A stretch of 64,000 bases of DNA from Rufibacter sp. XAAS-G3-1 (GCF_013623775.1 NZ_JABFAM010000006.1:124001-188000); one strand, 5' to 3'; numbered from the stretch's first letter, positions 36,905-45,780 are shown. Numbers and translations: made by a program. The notes: a model not told the origin generated them from the sequence alone.

Positions 36905-37766
36905 CGTGAAGGCTTTTGTGTTGTATTTTAAAGACGATCTCCCGGCCTAGTTCTTCGGGCTCACCGTCTATCTGGGAAACCTCTTCTGAATGGTTCATAA
37001 TGGTGGCGGAACGACAGCTGAACCGGTGCGTGTAGACCGAATTATCAATGCTATCGGTATACAGTTGGTACAGGATTCCCACGCTAGATGTCTTGGGGAA
37101 AGGCTCCAGCACACAAATCTCGAAAACACCATCATCAATTATCCCCGTAGGGTTGATGGCGGCATTACTCCCGAACGCATTGGCATTGGTGACGGTGATC
37201 ATGAACGCCTCGCCGTCAAAGATGGTCTTTCCCTCTGTCATGATGGTGTACTTCTTGGGTTCATAGCCCATAAACTCCTGCATGGCAATCCAGGCGTACG
37301 CGCCCGGGCCGCGGGTATCGCCGGTGCAGAAGCGTTTCACCACCAGGGCATTGAAACCCATGTCGCACAAGTGAATGGAGAGAATGCCGTTCACATCCAG
37401 CGTGTCAATGGCTACTTTCTTGTGGTCTACAAGCAAATGAAGCGCTTCGCCAAAGTCCTGGGATATTCCTAAGTCTTTGGAGAGCCCGTTGCCGGAGCCC
37501 AGGGGAATAATGGCAAGTGCCACATCTGTGCTGATGATGGCTTTGGCCACCAAGCTAACGGTTCCGTCGCCGCCTACCGCGCAGGCAATGTCTGGTTTTA
37601 AGGTGTTGATAGCGTTCTTCAGCCTCTCTTCGTCCTGCTCGCCGGTGGTTTTAAAGATCTCTGCCGTAAGGTCATACTGCCGACAAAAGTCTTTCAAGTC
37701 ATCTATCAGATCTATTTTGTCAATGTCTCCAGAAATAGGATTTACTATAAAAAGTACCTTCGACAT
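36879..37766 (-). CDS. diacylglycerol/lipid kinase family protein
   Basis: 295 residues of the YegS/DgkB type. KVLFIVNPISGDIDK starts the nucleotide-binding domain, AVGGDGTVSLVAKAI is the GGDGT motif and PLGSGNGLSKDLGI the second loop. Family members phosphorylate diacylglycerol, sphingosine or related lipids using ATP. The first half of the protein holds the kinase motifs and the second half is the beta-sandwich. It is convergent with, and overlaps, the phosphoesterase gene. Confidence 0.9.
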   Translation of the reverse strand: MSKVLFIVNPISGDIDKIDLIDDLKDFCRQYDLTAEIFKTTGEQDEERLKNAINTLKPDIACAVGGDGTVSLVAKAIISTDVALAIIPLGSGNGLSKDLGISQDFGEALHLLVDHKKVAIDTLDVNGILSIHLCDMGFNALVVKRFCTGDTRGPGAYAWIAMQEFMGYEPKKYTIMTEGKTIFDGEAFMITVTNANAFGSNAAINPTGIIDDGVFEICVLEPFPKTSSVGILYQLYTDSIDNSVYTHRFSCRSATIMNHSEEVSQIDGEPEELGREIVFKIQHKSLHVILPRQEE

Positions 37767-37798
37767 ATTACCTGTAGCTTTTGAATTACATAACTAAG

Positions 37799-37836
37799 CG
37801 TTTTTAAGCTTTTTTTCCTAAAACAGCCTTAAAACG
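37799..37836. repeat. P1 palindrome
   Basis: CGTTTTTAAGC and GCCTTAAAACG form the outer arms with a T-rich centre. It lies 33 bases upstream of the lipid-kinase start. Confidence 0.6.
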
Positions 37837-38255
37837 GTACCTCTATTATCAAACCAACCCTTCTGGTATTCCCTTGGGGAAGTTGCCACCAGCGGCTTGC
37901 TCAATTAGGCCCATCCGATTTTCTGGGTTTCCCATCCCGGGCGTATATTCCCGTTTGCTGCAGGAAGTCACCAATGAGTATGGCACCAACGGCAGTCCTA
38001 TTCCAAATCTGGGGAACGGCTCACTGTTGCAGTTTTCTCAGTTTTCCGTTTCAAGGGTCTTTTGGTAAAAACAGGCCAAAAACGAAGCATGCCTAGAAGA
38101 ACGGCAATACAGTTACTTAGTTGCGTGAACTACGGACAGTCCTGCAAAAGAATTCTGCTGGATATAGCTAGAGGACTATATCATTTTTGATTGTACATAC
38201 GTAAGAATGCCTGTAACGCCAGCAGGCGTTTTCTTTCACCAAGCGAAACTAGAAA
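37837..38255. other. gap with one P1 copy
   Basis: It contains a P1 palindrome at 38047-38084 (CGTTTCAAGGGTCTTTTGG / AAAACAGGCCAAAAACG). A 65-codon frame at 37874-38068 has no recognisable features. A GCCAGCAGGCGTTTTC stretch lies just upstream of the small membrane-protein gene. Confidence 0.4.
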
Positions 38256-38462
38256 ATGAATCTAAAAAGAACTTTCGGCGCTATTCTTACAATCCTAGGG
38301 ATTGTGTGCCTCATATGGGGAGCATATGCATTTTTGGCCGGTGGTGGTTCAGTAGGCAATGTGTCTGTGAATCAGTTTTCTGCGGCGGTACCTTTTGTGT
38401 TAGGCCTGATATTTTTCTTTACCGGTATTAGCCTCATCAAAAGAACCAAGGACACTGCCTGA
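38256..38462 (+). CDS. small two-helix membrane protein
   Basis: 68 residues with two hydrophobic segments, ILTILGIVCLIWGAYAFLAG and AVPFVLGLIFFFTGISLI, and a basic C-terminus (KRTKDTA). Its size and pattern resemble DUF3185-like and similar small inner-membrane proteins. Function unknown. A strong terminator follows. Confidence 0.65.
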   Translation: MNLKRTFGAILTILGIVCLIWGAYAFLAGGGSVGNVSVNQFSAAVPFVLGLIFFFTGISLIKRTKDTA

Positions 38463-38480
38463 GTAAACCAACTCTCCCAA

Positions 38481-38523
38481 AAGCAGAAGAAGCCAACCTT
38501 GTAAGGTTGGCTTCTTCTGCTTT
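38481..38523. terminator. bidirectional terminator
   Basis: AGCAGAAGAAGCCAACCTT / AAGGTTGGCTTCTTCTGCT, an almost perfect 19-bp stem, between the small membrane-protein gene and the convergent transpeptidase-like gene. Confidence 0.85.
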
Positions 38524-38543
38524 CACGGTACCGTGTCTTTTCT

Positions 38544-39344
38544 TTATTTGCTTAGCAGTACTTTCTGCTTGGCCAGAATCTCTGTTTCAAAACGTTTGAT
38601 GGCAGAGTCTGTATCAAGGTAAGCCGAAGTGTAGTTGGCGGAGGGGGCGTCAATATACAGGCAGGTACCTCCTTTGATCAGCTGTACTACCTGGCTAGTG
38701 ATTTCTTTTGGTAAGGCTGGGCAGCCGTGGCTACGGCCTAACCGGCCATGTTGCTTGACAAAAGCCTCGCTCACATAATCTGCGCCGTGCACTACTACCG
38801 CGCGTTCCTTGGCTTTGGTGTTAAACCCACGGTCCAATCCGTTGAGCTTAAGCGATAAGCCGTGCTTGCCTATGTAGGTATTCTCGGTGACATAGAAGCC
38901 CAGGCTGCTCATGTGTGAGTTTACTACGTTTGAGAACTTAACGGCTCTTTCATTGCCAGATCCCATGCCGTGGGCCACCAGGCTGTGGTACAACACTTTC
39001 TTTTTGTTCATATCTACAATCCAAAGCCGTTTCTCACTGCTATGCTTGCCGAAATCTATCACGGTCAGCAAGTTCTTAGAGGCACTGAGTTTTTTCTGCT
39101 CTTTCAGATTGTAGTATCCCGTGGCCGCTCTTCTGAAGACATCATAGCTTAAGCCTGCTTTCTTAAGGTCTGCCTCATCATACACGTTTTCCAAAAAATC
39201 TTCAAAGGACTCTCTGGCAGAGGAAACCGCCACGGGCTGTGAGATAGTCACCGTGTCTGGCGTACCGTATGAAATGGCACTGTTTGCAGGTGATACGAAA
39301 GATAATATAGATATGAAGGAAAAGGCTGATATGATTTTGTTCAT
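38544..39344 (-). CDS. murein L,D-transpeptidase catalytic-domain protein
   Basis: 266 residues with a signal peptide (MNKIISAFSFISILSFVSPANS). The catalytic region is RAVVVHGADYVSEAFVKQHG followed by RSHGCPALP, containing the Cys nucleophile and His of the YkuD-like fold; the wider sequence fits the DUF4105/LDT catalytic-domain family found in Bacteroidota. Expected activity is cleavage or cross-linking of peptidoglycan stem peptides, or attachment of proteins to them. It is a single gene. Confidence 0.87.
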   Translation of the reverse strand: MNKIISAFSFISILSFVSPANSAISYGTPDTVTISQPVAVSSARESFEDFLENVYDEADLKKAGLSYDVFRRAATGYYNLKEQKKLSASKNLLTVIDFGKHSSEKRLWIVDMNKKKVLYHSLVAHGMGSGNERAVKFSNVVNSHMSSLGFYVTENTYIGKHGLSLKLNGLDRGFNTKAKERAVVVHGADYVSEAFVKQHGRLGRSHGCPALPKEITSQVVQLIKGGTCLYIDAPSANYTSAYLDTDSAIKRFETEILAKQKVLLSK

Positions 39345-39509
39345 CTTTATTTCTTTGCGTGTGGCACTATAATAACCCCAATCCTACCTACTTTTGTTCC
39401 AAATTTTCTTAAATGTCTCTTACATTCTTAGTAAAAAGAAAAAAAGAAGGTGTTTGCTGATTAAAACTATTGTTATATGAAGTTACAGATATTATCCAAA
39501 CAAAAAACG

Positions 39510-39890
39510 ATGACCACGTTTCTGTGTTGCTTTTTTTTTGTGGCCTCCTTTTCCTGCTCATCGTCAGAAAACAACCTGGGCTTGGATTCTAAAGCCTGGA
39601 AGAATGACTTAAACGGTTGCAAAGGGGAACGCCTGAAACTCAGAAGCCAGGTAGAGGAACTCAGGCTCAAGTTGGTGGGCCTAAAGGAGTGGAATATCAG
39701 GAAATTACTGGGGAAACCAGACGCTGAGGAATTGATGGAAAGGAGCCAGAAAATCTATATCTACTATATCACGCCCGGCCCTAAGTGCGCAGCCGCTCCG
39801 GCGGGCCAGACATCAAGCATAACAGAGGCCCTTACCGTACGTATGGATGCTTTGGGCACGGTACGGGAAGTGAATATATTCAATGACTAA
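39510..39890 (+). CDS. small lipoprotein, BamE/SmpA-like in pattern
   Basis: 126 residues from ATG 39510 (MTTFLCCFFFVASFSC, lipobox Cys16); an earlier ATG adds 11 residues. A short coiled region (RLKLRSQVEELRLKLVGLKE) precedes IRKLLGKPDAEE ... KIYIYYITPG ... EALTVRMDALGTVREVNIF. That order resembles BamE/SmpA-type beta-domains, in which a G-x-P turn and a final strand with G-x-V are typical. The resemblance is weak and no role is assigned. Confidence 0.6.
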   Translation: MTTFLCCFFFVASFSCSSSENNLGLDSKAWKNDLNGCKGERLKLRSQVEELRLKLVGLKEWNIRKLLGKPDAEELMERSQKIYIYYITPGPKCAAAPAGQTSSITEALTVRMDALGTVREVNIFND

Positions 39891-39904
39891 GACCGCGAAG
39901 GCTA

Positions 39905-39946
39905 TAAAAAAAGAAAGCCATTCTCCTCTAGGGGAGAACGGCTTTC
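39905..39946. terminator. terminator between convergent genes
   Basis: GAAAGCCATTCTCC / GGGAGAACGGCTTTC hairpin with a preceding A run, between the small lipoprotein gene and the convergent exported-protein gene. Confidence 0.75.
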
Positions 39947-39964
39947 CAGGGCAAGCGTCAACTC

Positions 39965-40483
39965 TTAGTTTTTCACTTTCTTTTTAGTTGTCTCGGTTTT
40001 AATCTTCTTTTTATCACCCTCTACCTTTACTTTCTCTTCTACTTTCACCTCTGTTCCGGTAGAGCCGGCAGAAACGTTCGTGCTGGAGGCACCCATTTCT
40101 GTGGAGGAGGAGGACGGGGCCACTGCTACAGCCCGGCCGTCCATTTCAAGGTAAGCGGTGAACTGTTTTGGCGTAAGAACCTGGGCGAACTCCTGGTCTA
40201 GCTGTTGGTTTACTTCTTTGATCTTGGCATCGCGCATTTGCGCGTCATTGCCATACATCTTCTCAATCTCGCTGAATTTATCAAACCTGGCTTGGTTCAG
40301 CGCTCTCAGTTTAATGTATTGGCCCTCGTTGAGTTGAAGCTCATTGTACATCTGGCGGCTCATTTCCTGCGCGCTCATAGAAAGCACAGCGCGGGAAGTT
40401 GCGGCTGCCCCGGTAAGGTTGGTCTGGGCTTGGGCTGTGTAAACGGCGCCAAGAAGGAATGCAGATAGGATTAACTTTTTCAT
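39965..40483 (-). CDS. exported Spy/LTXXQ-like helical protein
   Basis: 172 residues from ATG 40483, which gives the signal MKKLILSAFLLGAVYTAQA. The middle is helical with MSAQEMSRQMYNELQLNEGQ and QVLTPKQFTAYLEM; the L-x-P-x-Q-F pattern is that of Spy/CpxP-like periplasmic chaperones. The C-terminus is a low-complexity tail of Ser/Thr then Lys/Glu (KVEEKVKVEGDKKKIKTET). Probably a periplasmic stress or folding protein; uncertain. Confidence 0.65.
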   Translation of the reverse strand: MKKLILSAFLLGAVYTAQAQTNLTGAAATSRAVLSMSAQEMSRQMYNELQLNEGQYIKLRALNQARFDKFSEIEKMYGNDAQMRDAKIKEVNQQLDQEFAQVLTPKQFTAYLEMDGRAVAVAPSSSSTEMGASSTNVSAGSTGTEVKVEEKVKVEGDKKKIKTETTKKKVKN

Positions 40484-40858
40484 GGTATTGATTGACGCTT
40501 TAGGAGGTAGAGTTTTTATCAAATGGGTTAGTGTTTTTCTATATACCCTTTAACGGAACAGATCTAGGAAGGTTATAAGAATTTTGATATTTTTTCTTCA
40601 ACCACTCGGCACCCCCCTGTAGATTTTGCATTATTTAAGCCAAAGCAACAAACAAACAATATATATAACATTTATTATATAGAAAGATTCTTACCCATTA
40701 AAAGCCCATTTTGCCATTGTTAAGGCATATTATCTATTTGCTTCAAATGTCATTTTATCTATTATATAAATTTGCCCATTTCAATCTCACCCAGATCCAC
40801 TTCTACAAATAGTCTAGTTAAATACCCCGTTCAACAACCCACTTTTTTCCAGGCCGGA
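40484..40858. other. AT-rich gap
   Basis: Very AT-rich with runs such as TATATATAAC. No gene, repeat family or clear promoter pair was recognised. Confidence 0.4.
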
Positions 40859-40890
40859 CAAAAAAAGGCCTGACAAAAATGTCAGGCCTG
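40859..40890 (-). terminator. terminator of the DUF4199 gene
   Basis: AAAGGCCTGACA / TGTCAGGCCT hairpin. On the minus strand the stem is followed by a T run, 20 bases after the DUF4199 stop. Confidence 0.8.
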
Positions 40891-40911
40891 TAAGTTTCAA
40901 TGAAATTTCTC

Positions 40912-41376
40912 CTACAAAGTAAATTTATGGTCTGGTCGCTTGAAGAACTGCATGGCTATGTAGCCCACAAAAGCGCCAAGCACTACGCCCAACAAGACCC
41001 AGATAATTGCCAGTACCCAAATGGCTTGCTCATTGCCATAGGTTTCATCTGCCATGTAAGGATAAGACAAGGCCAGATTGAAAATCTTATCTGTTAAAAC
41101 CTGAAAAATGGTAAACAGAACAGATGAAACCAGGCCCACAAAAAAGCCTACTCCAATTCCTTCCAGATAGCCCAAGGCACCGGCGTTCGCTATTTTATGC
41201 CGCCTGATAGCCAGGCAAACACCAATGACCAAGATGATCCCCGTCAGGAAGTGCAAGGATACATTCTCAATCAGCCCCAGCAGTTTTACCAAGACAATGT
41301 AAAGGATAGCTGCAATTCCCGTCATTATTCCGAAATAGGTACCCGTTTTCTGTACCGTTGTTCTACGTTGTTCCAT
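40912..41376 (-). CDS. DUF4199 membrane protein
   Basis: 154 residues with four hydrophobic segments (GIMTGIAAILYIVLVKLL, LTGIILVIGVCLAI, GVGFFVGLVSSVLFTIFQVL and AIIWVLLGVVLGAFVGYI), the layout of DUF4199 proteins of Bacteroidota. Inner-membrane location is likely and function unknown. Confidence 0.8.
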   Translation of the reverse strand: MEQRRTTVQKTGTYFGIMTGIAAILYIVLVKLLGLIENVSLHFLTGIILVIGVCLAIRRHKIANAGALGYLEGIGVGFFVGLVSSVLFTIFQVLTDKIFNLALSYPYMADETYGNEQAIWVLAIIWVLLGVVLGAFVGYIAMQFFKRPDHKFTL

Positions 41377-41687
41377 TGTAGTTCTGTTTTGTTTAAGATA
41401 TTCTTAACCAGAGAATAGGTTTCCCCCTCTGCTACACACGGTAGATATGGTTTATCATATACTTATTTCGCTCCAGAGGTGTTGTGCAAAACCTGTACTT
41501 TTTGTAGTTCCGGCCTCAGGTATAACCCCTTCACGGCATTCTTGTTTTGGCTGAACTGAATTAAGGCTTTGATTGTCTGTAAATAAGGCAGTCTCCCAAA
41601 AAGCTGGATTTACCTGAATAGCAAGAGGCTTTTCAGTTCTTTTGGTAACTTCGCCCCCGCAAACCCCATTATATATTAAAGAGCAGC
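41377..41687. other. divergent spacer before the ABC-F gene
   Basis: It contains TAACTTCG at 41646-41653, a near match to the Bacteroidota -7 element, 35 bases before the ABC-F start. Nothing else was recognised. Confidence 0.35.
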
Positions 41688-43316
41688 ATGATCAGTACTA
41701 GCAACGTTAGTCTTGGCTACGGCAAACGCACCCTTTTTGAAGACGTCACCATTAAGTTTTCTCCCGGCAACTGTTACGGCCTTATTGGCGCGAACGGGGC
41801 GGGGAAGTCAACTTTCCTTAAAATATTGTCTGGCGAGATTGACCCCAACACCGGCACGGTAGATATTCCCGCCAAAATGCGCCTGGCGATTCTGAAACAG
41901 AACCACTATGAGTATGATGAGTTTCCGGTGCTCCAGACCGTGATCATGGGCCACAAACGCCTGTGGGACATCATGAACGAGAAGGACGCCATTTACGCCA
42001 AAGAGGACTTCACCGAGGACGATGGCATGCGCGCCTCTGAACTGGAAGCCGAATTCGCGGACATGGAAGGCTGGAACGCGGAGTATGAAGCCGGTGAATT
42101 ACTGAGCGGCCTGGGCATTCAGCCCGAGATGCATTACACCCTTATGAAAGACCTGGGCGGTAATGAGAAAATCAGGGTCTTGTTGGCGCAGGCCCTGTTT
42201 GGCAACCCAGACATCCTGTTGCTGGATGAGCCTACCAACCACCTGGACGCGGAGTCTATCATGTGGCTGGAGAACTTCCTGGACAACTTCCAGAACACCG
42301 TGATTGTGGTTTCCCACGACCGCCACTTCCTGGATGCCGTGTGTACGCACATAGCAGACATTGACTACGGCAAGATTCAGCTGTATGCTGGTAACTACAC
42401 GTTCTGGTATGAGTCCAGCCAGTTGGCCTCTAAGCAGCGCACAGACGCTAACCGCAAAACCGAGGACAAGCGAAAAGATTTGCAGGCGTTTATTGCCCGT
42501 TTTAGCGCAAACGCCTCCAAATCAAAGCAGGCTACTTCCCGCGCCAAACTGTTGGAAAAACTGACCCTGGAAGACATTAAACCATCCAGCCGTAAATATC
42601 CTTACATTCAGTTCAAACAAGAGCGCGAAGCCGGGAACCAGTTGCTGCAGGTAGACCATCTTTCTGCCAACAGTGAAGATGGTCTTATTTTCAAGGATGT
42701 CACCTTCACGGTAGACAAGAAAGATAAAATCGCCATCATCAGCCGGAACGATTTAGCCGCCACCACTTTCTTCAGGATCATCATGGGGGAGGCTACCCCA
42801 GACCAAGGTGAATACAAATGGGGAACCACCATCAATACGGCTTACTTCCCCAAAGACAACACCGAGTTCTTCAATGTGGATCTGAACCTGGTAGACTGGC
42901 TGCGTCAATATTCCGCGGAAAAAGACGAAAGCTTTATCCGGGGGTTCCTGGGCCGTATGTTATTCTCCGGGGAGGAATCTCTGAAGAAAGCGAGCGTTCT
43001 GTCTGGAGGCGAGAAAGTGCGCTGTATGCTGTCACGCATGATGTTGCAGAGCGGCAACATGCTGGTCTTGGATGAGCCTACCAACCACCTGGATCTGGAG
43101 TCAATCACGGCTCTCAATAACGGCCTGAAAGATTTCCAGGGGTCACTCCTGTTCAGTTCCCATGACTTACAGTTCGTAGACACCATCGCCAACCGTATCA
43201 TTGAGCTAACGCCTAAGGGAATCATTGACAAGCGCATGAGCTATGATGAGTACCTCACCAATGAAGACATCAAAGCCTTACGCGCCCAGATGTACGGCGT
43301 AAGCACGCTGGTGTAA
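41688..43316 (+). CDS. ABC-F family ATPase (YbiT-like)
   Basis: 542 residues with two ABC domains and no membrane segment. Domain 1 has GANGAGKSTFLKIL and ILLLDEPTNHLDAESIMWLE. The linker between domains is charged and helical (SKQRTDANRKTEDKRKD). Domain 2 lacks a normal P-loop, reading ISRNDLAATTFFR, but keeps LSGGEKVRCMLSRM and LVLDEPTNHLDLESITALN. ABC-F proteins bind the ribosomal E site and rescue or tune translation. YbiT-type members often have a degraded second P-loop, as here. Length and the DEYLTNEDIKAL tail fit that branch. Confidence 0.9.
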   Translation: MISTSNVSLGYGKRTLFEDVTIKFSPGNCYGLIGANGAGKSTFLKILSGEIDPNTGTVDIPAKMRLAILKQNHYEYDEFPVLQTVIMGHKRLWDIMNEKDAIYAKEDFTEDDGMRASELEAEFADMEGWNAEYEAGELLSGLGIQPEMHYTLMKDLGGNEKIRVLLAQALFGNPDILLLDEPTNHLDAESIMWLENFLDNFQNTVIVVSHDRHFLDAVCTHIADIDYGKIQLYAGNYTFWYESSQLASKQRTDANRKTEDKRKDLQAFIARFSANASKSKQATSRAKLLEKLTLEDIKPSSRKYPYIQFKQEREAGNQLLQVDHLSANSEDGLIFKDVTFTVDKKDKIAIISRNDLAATTFFRIIMGEATPDQGEYKWGTTINTAYFPKDNTEFFNVDLNLVDWLRQYSAEKDESFIRGFLGRMLFSGEESLKKASVLSGGEKVRCMLSRMMLQSGNMLVLDEPTNHLDLESITALNNGLKDFQGSLLFSSHDLQFVDTIANRIIELTPKGIIDKRMSYDEYLTNEDIKALRAQMYGVSTLV

Positions 43317-43325
43317 GGCATTCTG

Positions 43326-43361
43326 GTTTTTAAGCCGTTTTACGTAAAACGCCCCTAAAAC
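43326..43361. repeat. P1 palindrome next to a terminator
   Basis: GTTTTTAAGCCGTTTTAC and GTAAAACGCCCCTAAAAC form the arms. It ends on the first base of the terminator core at 43361. Confidence 0.7.
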
Positions 43362-43398
43362 AGAAAAGGCGACCTATTAAGGTCGCCTTTTCTGTTTT
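43357..43398. terminator. bidirectional terminator
   Basis: A perfect 18-bp stem (AAAACAGAAAAGGCGACC and its complement) with a 6-base loop, between the ABC-F gene and the convergent small membrane-protein genes. Confidence 0.85.
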
Positions 43399-43416
43399 AG
43401 GGGTAAAGTATCTACC

Positions 43417-43566
43417 CTACCCGCGTATTATTCTTAGCAAAACAGCCACTATGGCGATCACCAACAATACGTGGATGATTCCTCCCACTTGGCTTGGAAA
43501 TCCTAAGAACCCGATGAGCCATAAAATCACAAGCACTATCGCAATGATATACAATAAATTTCCCAT
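43417..43566 (-). CDS. lmo0937-type tiny membrane protein, copy 2
   Basis: 49 residues, MGNLLYIIAIVLVILWLIGF then LGFPSQVGGIIHVLLVIAIV and a basic end LLRIIRG. Two hydrophobic segments joined by a FPSQ-GG turn match the lmo0937/DUF5670 family. Function unknown; family members are often stress-induced. It lies 54 bases downstream of a nearly identical paralogue on the same strand, indicating a recent tandem duplication. Confidence 0.85.
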   Translation of the reverse strand: MGNLLYIIAIVLVILWLIGFLGFPSQVGGIIHVLLVIAIVAVLLRIIRG

Positions 43567-43620
43567 ACTCTTATTTTGTTATGTAGAAGACAGATAGTGC
43601 TCCTTATGAAAGCAGCGGAA

Positions 43621-43773
43621 TTATGCCCGCCGAATCAAGCGTAACAAAACGGCGATCACCGCAATGACCAACAAGACGTGGATGATTCCGCCGGTTTGGC
43701 TTGGAAATCCCAAGAACCCGATGAGCCATAGAATGACCAGCACTACTGCGATAATATACAATAGATTTCCCAT
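43621..43773 (-). CDS. lmo0937-type tiny membrane protein, copy 1
   Basis: 50 residues, MGNLLYIIAVVLVILWLIGF followed by LGFPSQTGGIIHVLLVIAVI and LLRLIRRA. It differs from the downstream copy by a few conservative changes (I/V swaps, V/T in the turn) and a longer basic tail, while third codon positions differ often. That pattern shows the protein, not just the DNA, is kept under selection. Confidence 0.85.
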   Translation of the reverse strand: MGNLLYIIAVVLVILWLIGFLGFPSQTGGIIHVLLVIAVIAVLLRLIRRA

Positions 43774-43942
43774 AGTTTTAGTTGTGTTTGGTTTTGGTTA
43801 GTTGGGTGCTACTTTTTATAAATAGAACCATTAATGATTTTTCTGCTTGTACGCAAGAGTATTAGAAAAGATTTATATAGTTTTCTATGCAGATACAATT
43901 ATTTCTAAACCTGATCGTTAAATTGGCTTGTCCTTGTTTCTT
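43774..43942. other. divergent spacer
   Basis: AT-rich region that must hold the promoter of the tiny membrane-protein genes; not resolved. Confidence 0.3.
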
Positions 43943-43973
43943 CTTGCAGCCCTTTCAAAATATTCTAGCTTTG
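43943..43973 (+). promoter_or_regulatory. promoter of the 3-hydroxyacyl-CoA dehydrogenase gene
   Basis: CTTG (-33, one mismatch to TTTG), a 19-base spacer and TAGCTTTG (-7) match the Bacteroidota sigma-A pattern. They lie 31 bases before the ATG at 44005. Confidence 0.65.
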
Positions 43974-44004
43974 CAACTTCATCTTACTAACTAACGCTCA
44001 TTTT

Positions 44005-44895
44005 ATGAACATAGCCGTCATTGGGTCTGGCACCATGGGCAACGGCATCGCCCACGTTTTCGCGCAGCATTCCTTCTCCGTTTCCCTTATTGATATCTCC
44101 CAGGAGTCATTGACCAAGGCGCTGGGCACCATCTCCAAAAACCTGGATCGCATGGTTTCCAAGGGAACCGTGACCGAAGAACAGAAATCTGAGACCCTGC
44201 AGCGCATCACCACGTTCACCCAACTTCAAGATGGGGTAAAAGACGCTGATCTAGTGATTGAAGCCGCCACTGAAAACGTAGAAATAAAACTGGACTTGTT
44301 CCGGCAGTTAGATCAGTTCACCAAGCCGTCCTGCATTCTGGCCAGCAACACCTCCTCTATCTCCATCACCAAAATTGCCGCGGTCACCCAGCGTCCCGAC
44401 AAAGTCATTGGCATGCACTTCATGAACCCGGTTCCCGTCATGAAATTGGTGGAAGTGATCAGAGGGTATTCCACCAGCCATGAAGTCACCACCCAGATCC
44501 TGGAGCTGTCTAAACAGCTAGGGAAAATCCCCGCCGAGGCGAATGATTACCCCGGGTTTGTGGCGAACAGAATCCTGATGCCCATGATCAATGAAGCCGT
44601 TTACGCCCTTTTTGAGGGAGTAGCCGGCGTAGAGGAGATTGACACCATTATGAAACTGGGCATGGCGCACCCCATGGGCCCGCTCCAGCTCGCAGATTTC
44701 ATAGGACTGGATGTTTGCCTTTCCATTCTGCGCGTGCTGCACGAAGGTTTCGGCAACCCCAAATACGCGCCGTGCCCTTTACTGGTGAACATGGTACAAG
44801 CCGGACACAAAGGCGTGAAAAGCGGCCAGGGTTTCTACCGCTATTCCCACGGCACCAAAGACCTGGTGGTGGCAGACACTTTCAAGAAACGGTAA
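44005..44895 (+). CDS. 3-hydroxybutyryl-CoA (3-hydroxyacyl-CoA) dehydrogenase
   Basis: 296 residues. The Rossmann NAD site IGSGTMGNGIAHVFA is at the N-terminus. Motifs ASNTSSISITKIAA, GMHFMNPVPVMKLVEVIRG (catalytic His) and PGFVANRILMPMINEAV follow, then a C-terminal helical domain with KLGMAHPMGPLQLADFIGLD. It reduces or oxidises short-chain 3-hydroxyacyl-CoA with NAD(P) in fatty-acid or butanoate metabolism. It stands alone with its own promoter and a P1 palindrome with a T tract downstream. Confidence 0.92.
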   Translation: MNIAVIGSGTMGNGIAHVFAQHSFSVSLIDISQESLTKALGTISKNLDRMVSKGTVTEEQKSETLQRITTFTQLQDGVKDADLVIEAATENVEIKLDLFRQLDQFTKPSCILASNTSSISITKIAAVTQRPDKVIGMHFMNPVPVMKLVEVIRGYSTSHEVTTQILELSKQLGKIPAEANDYPGFVANRILMPMINEAVYALFEGVAGVEEIDTIMKLGMAHPMGPLQLADFIGLDVCLSILRVLHEGFGNPKYAPCPLLVNMVQAGHKGVKSGQGFYRYSHGTKDLVVADTFKKR

Positions 44896-44920
44896 CCACC
44901 AGAAATCTCCCGTAAGCAAA

Positions 44921-44966
44921 AGCGTTTCTGGCCTGTTTAATGAAAAACAGGCCAGAAACGCTTTTT
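44921..44966 (+). terminator. P1 palindrome acting as terminator
   Basis: AGCGTTTCTGGCCTGTTT and AAACAGGCCAGAAACGCT pair perfectly over 18 bp around a 6-base loop, followed by TTTTT. It lies 25 bases after the dehydrogenase stop. This is a P1 copy with all features of a rho-independent terminator. Confidence 0.8.
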
Positions 44967-45435
44967 AATGTTCTCCTTGCTCGCCTCTCGTACGCGTGCG
45001 CGCTACCGGCGGCGTTCCGCCGATTTTAATACATTTTATGGCTATTGCATGATGGCGCGCCTTAGAAAGGAGTTGGCGGAGCGCCAGAACTCACCCCTTG
45101 CCCTCCCAAGCTCATCTTTAGAGAAAAAGAGGCTGATCGTTTCCTTGGCTTGTCCCCTGAACAAACCGAAGTAGGGGAAGGACAGCTTGAGCCGCCTTTC
45201 TCCCGTCCTGTAGAGGGACAGGCCGGGAAAGCGAGTTGGTGCGTTTTAGGTTCGTTTTTCGCAAAACAGGCCCAAAACACCATCCCCGCTCTTTCGGAGT
45301 GGAACTCCGCAGCAGGCAGGTTCGGGAGTTGAACTCCCGAACAGCGACATCAGCAAAGAGCCAGAACCTACCCCTCCCAGAAGGGGTAGGTTCTGGCTCT
45401 TTGCTGCGGAGAAAAGGTAATGCAACTAGTACACT
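44967..45435. repeat. intergenic repeat mosaic, first part
   Basis: It contains a P1 copy at 45241-45278 (GCGTTTTAGGTTCGTTTTTC / GCAAAACAGGCCCAAAAC), the palindromic GTTCGGGAGTTGAACTCCC piece at 45330, and a CTACCCCTCCCAGAAGGGG piece. Similar pieces occur near 7790-7880 and 32780. Confidence 0.55.
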
Positions 45436-45511
45436 CACTATGGTGCGGATTTACTTCCGTGACTTCCAATAATGCTTCAATAAGTCACGGAAGTAAATCC
45501 GCGTCATAGTG
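45436..45511. repeat. P2 hairpin, long-arm form
   Basis: Arms of 29 bp (45436-45464 and 45483-45511) with few mismatches carry the shared core GCGGATTTACTTCCGTGACT and its partner AGTCACGGAAGTAAATCCGC. The loop is 18 bases. Here the conserved TTTACTTCC sits in the stem instead of the loop. Confidence 0.8.
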
Positions 45512-45527
45512 CCATAGAAAAAGTGGG

Positions 45528-45780
45528 CTTACTTACTTTCCCCAGTTCCAGTCTTCCCCGAGCGCGCCTCGCTTTTGGCTATAGATAGGTATCAACTAAG
45601 AGCAGAGGACTTCCCGGGCCGAAAGGGCAGTGCGAGAGGGGAAGACGGGGCCCCGCGGCCGTGAGCGCTTACCGCCAGAGATGAAACAACACAGCACGTG
45701 CACCCACGCAACAAACAGACAAACCTAGGGAACAGCATATTCCGTGCACCCACCAATCCTACGCAGAAGCGGACAAGCCA
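45528..45780. repeat. P4 block, GC-rich repeat copy 2
   Basis: Same order and orientation as copy 1: TTTCCCCAGTTCCAGTCTTC opening, then GAGCGCGCCTCGCTTTTGGC, then the invariant GC-rich centre (about 45609-45668) and a diverging tail with GGGAACAGCA pieces. The tail here contains an extra duplicated GGGAACAGCA-GCATGCAC segment. Confidence 0.7.
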
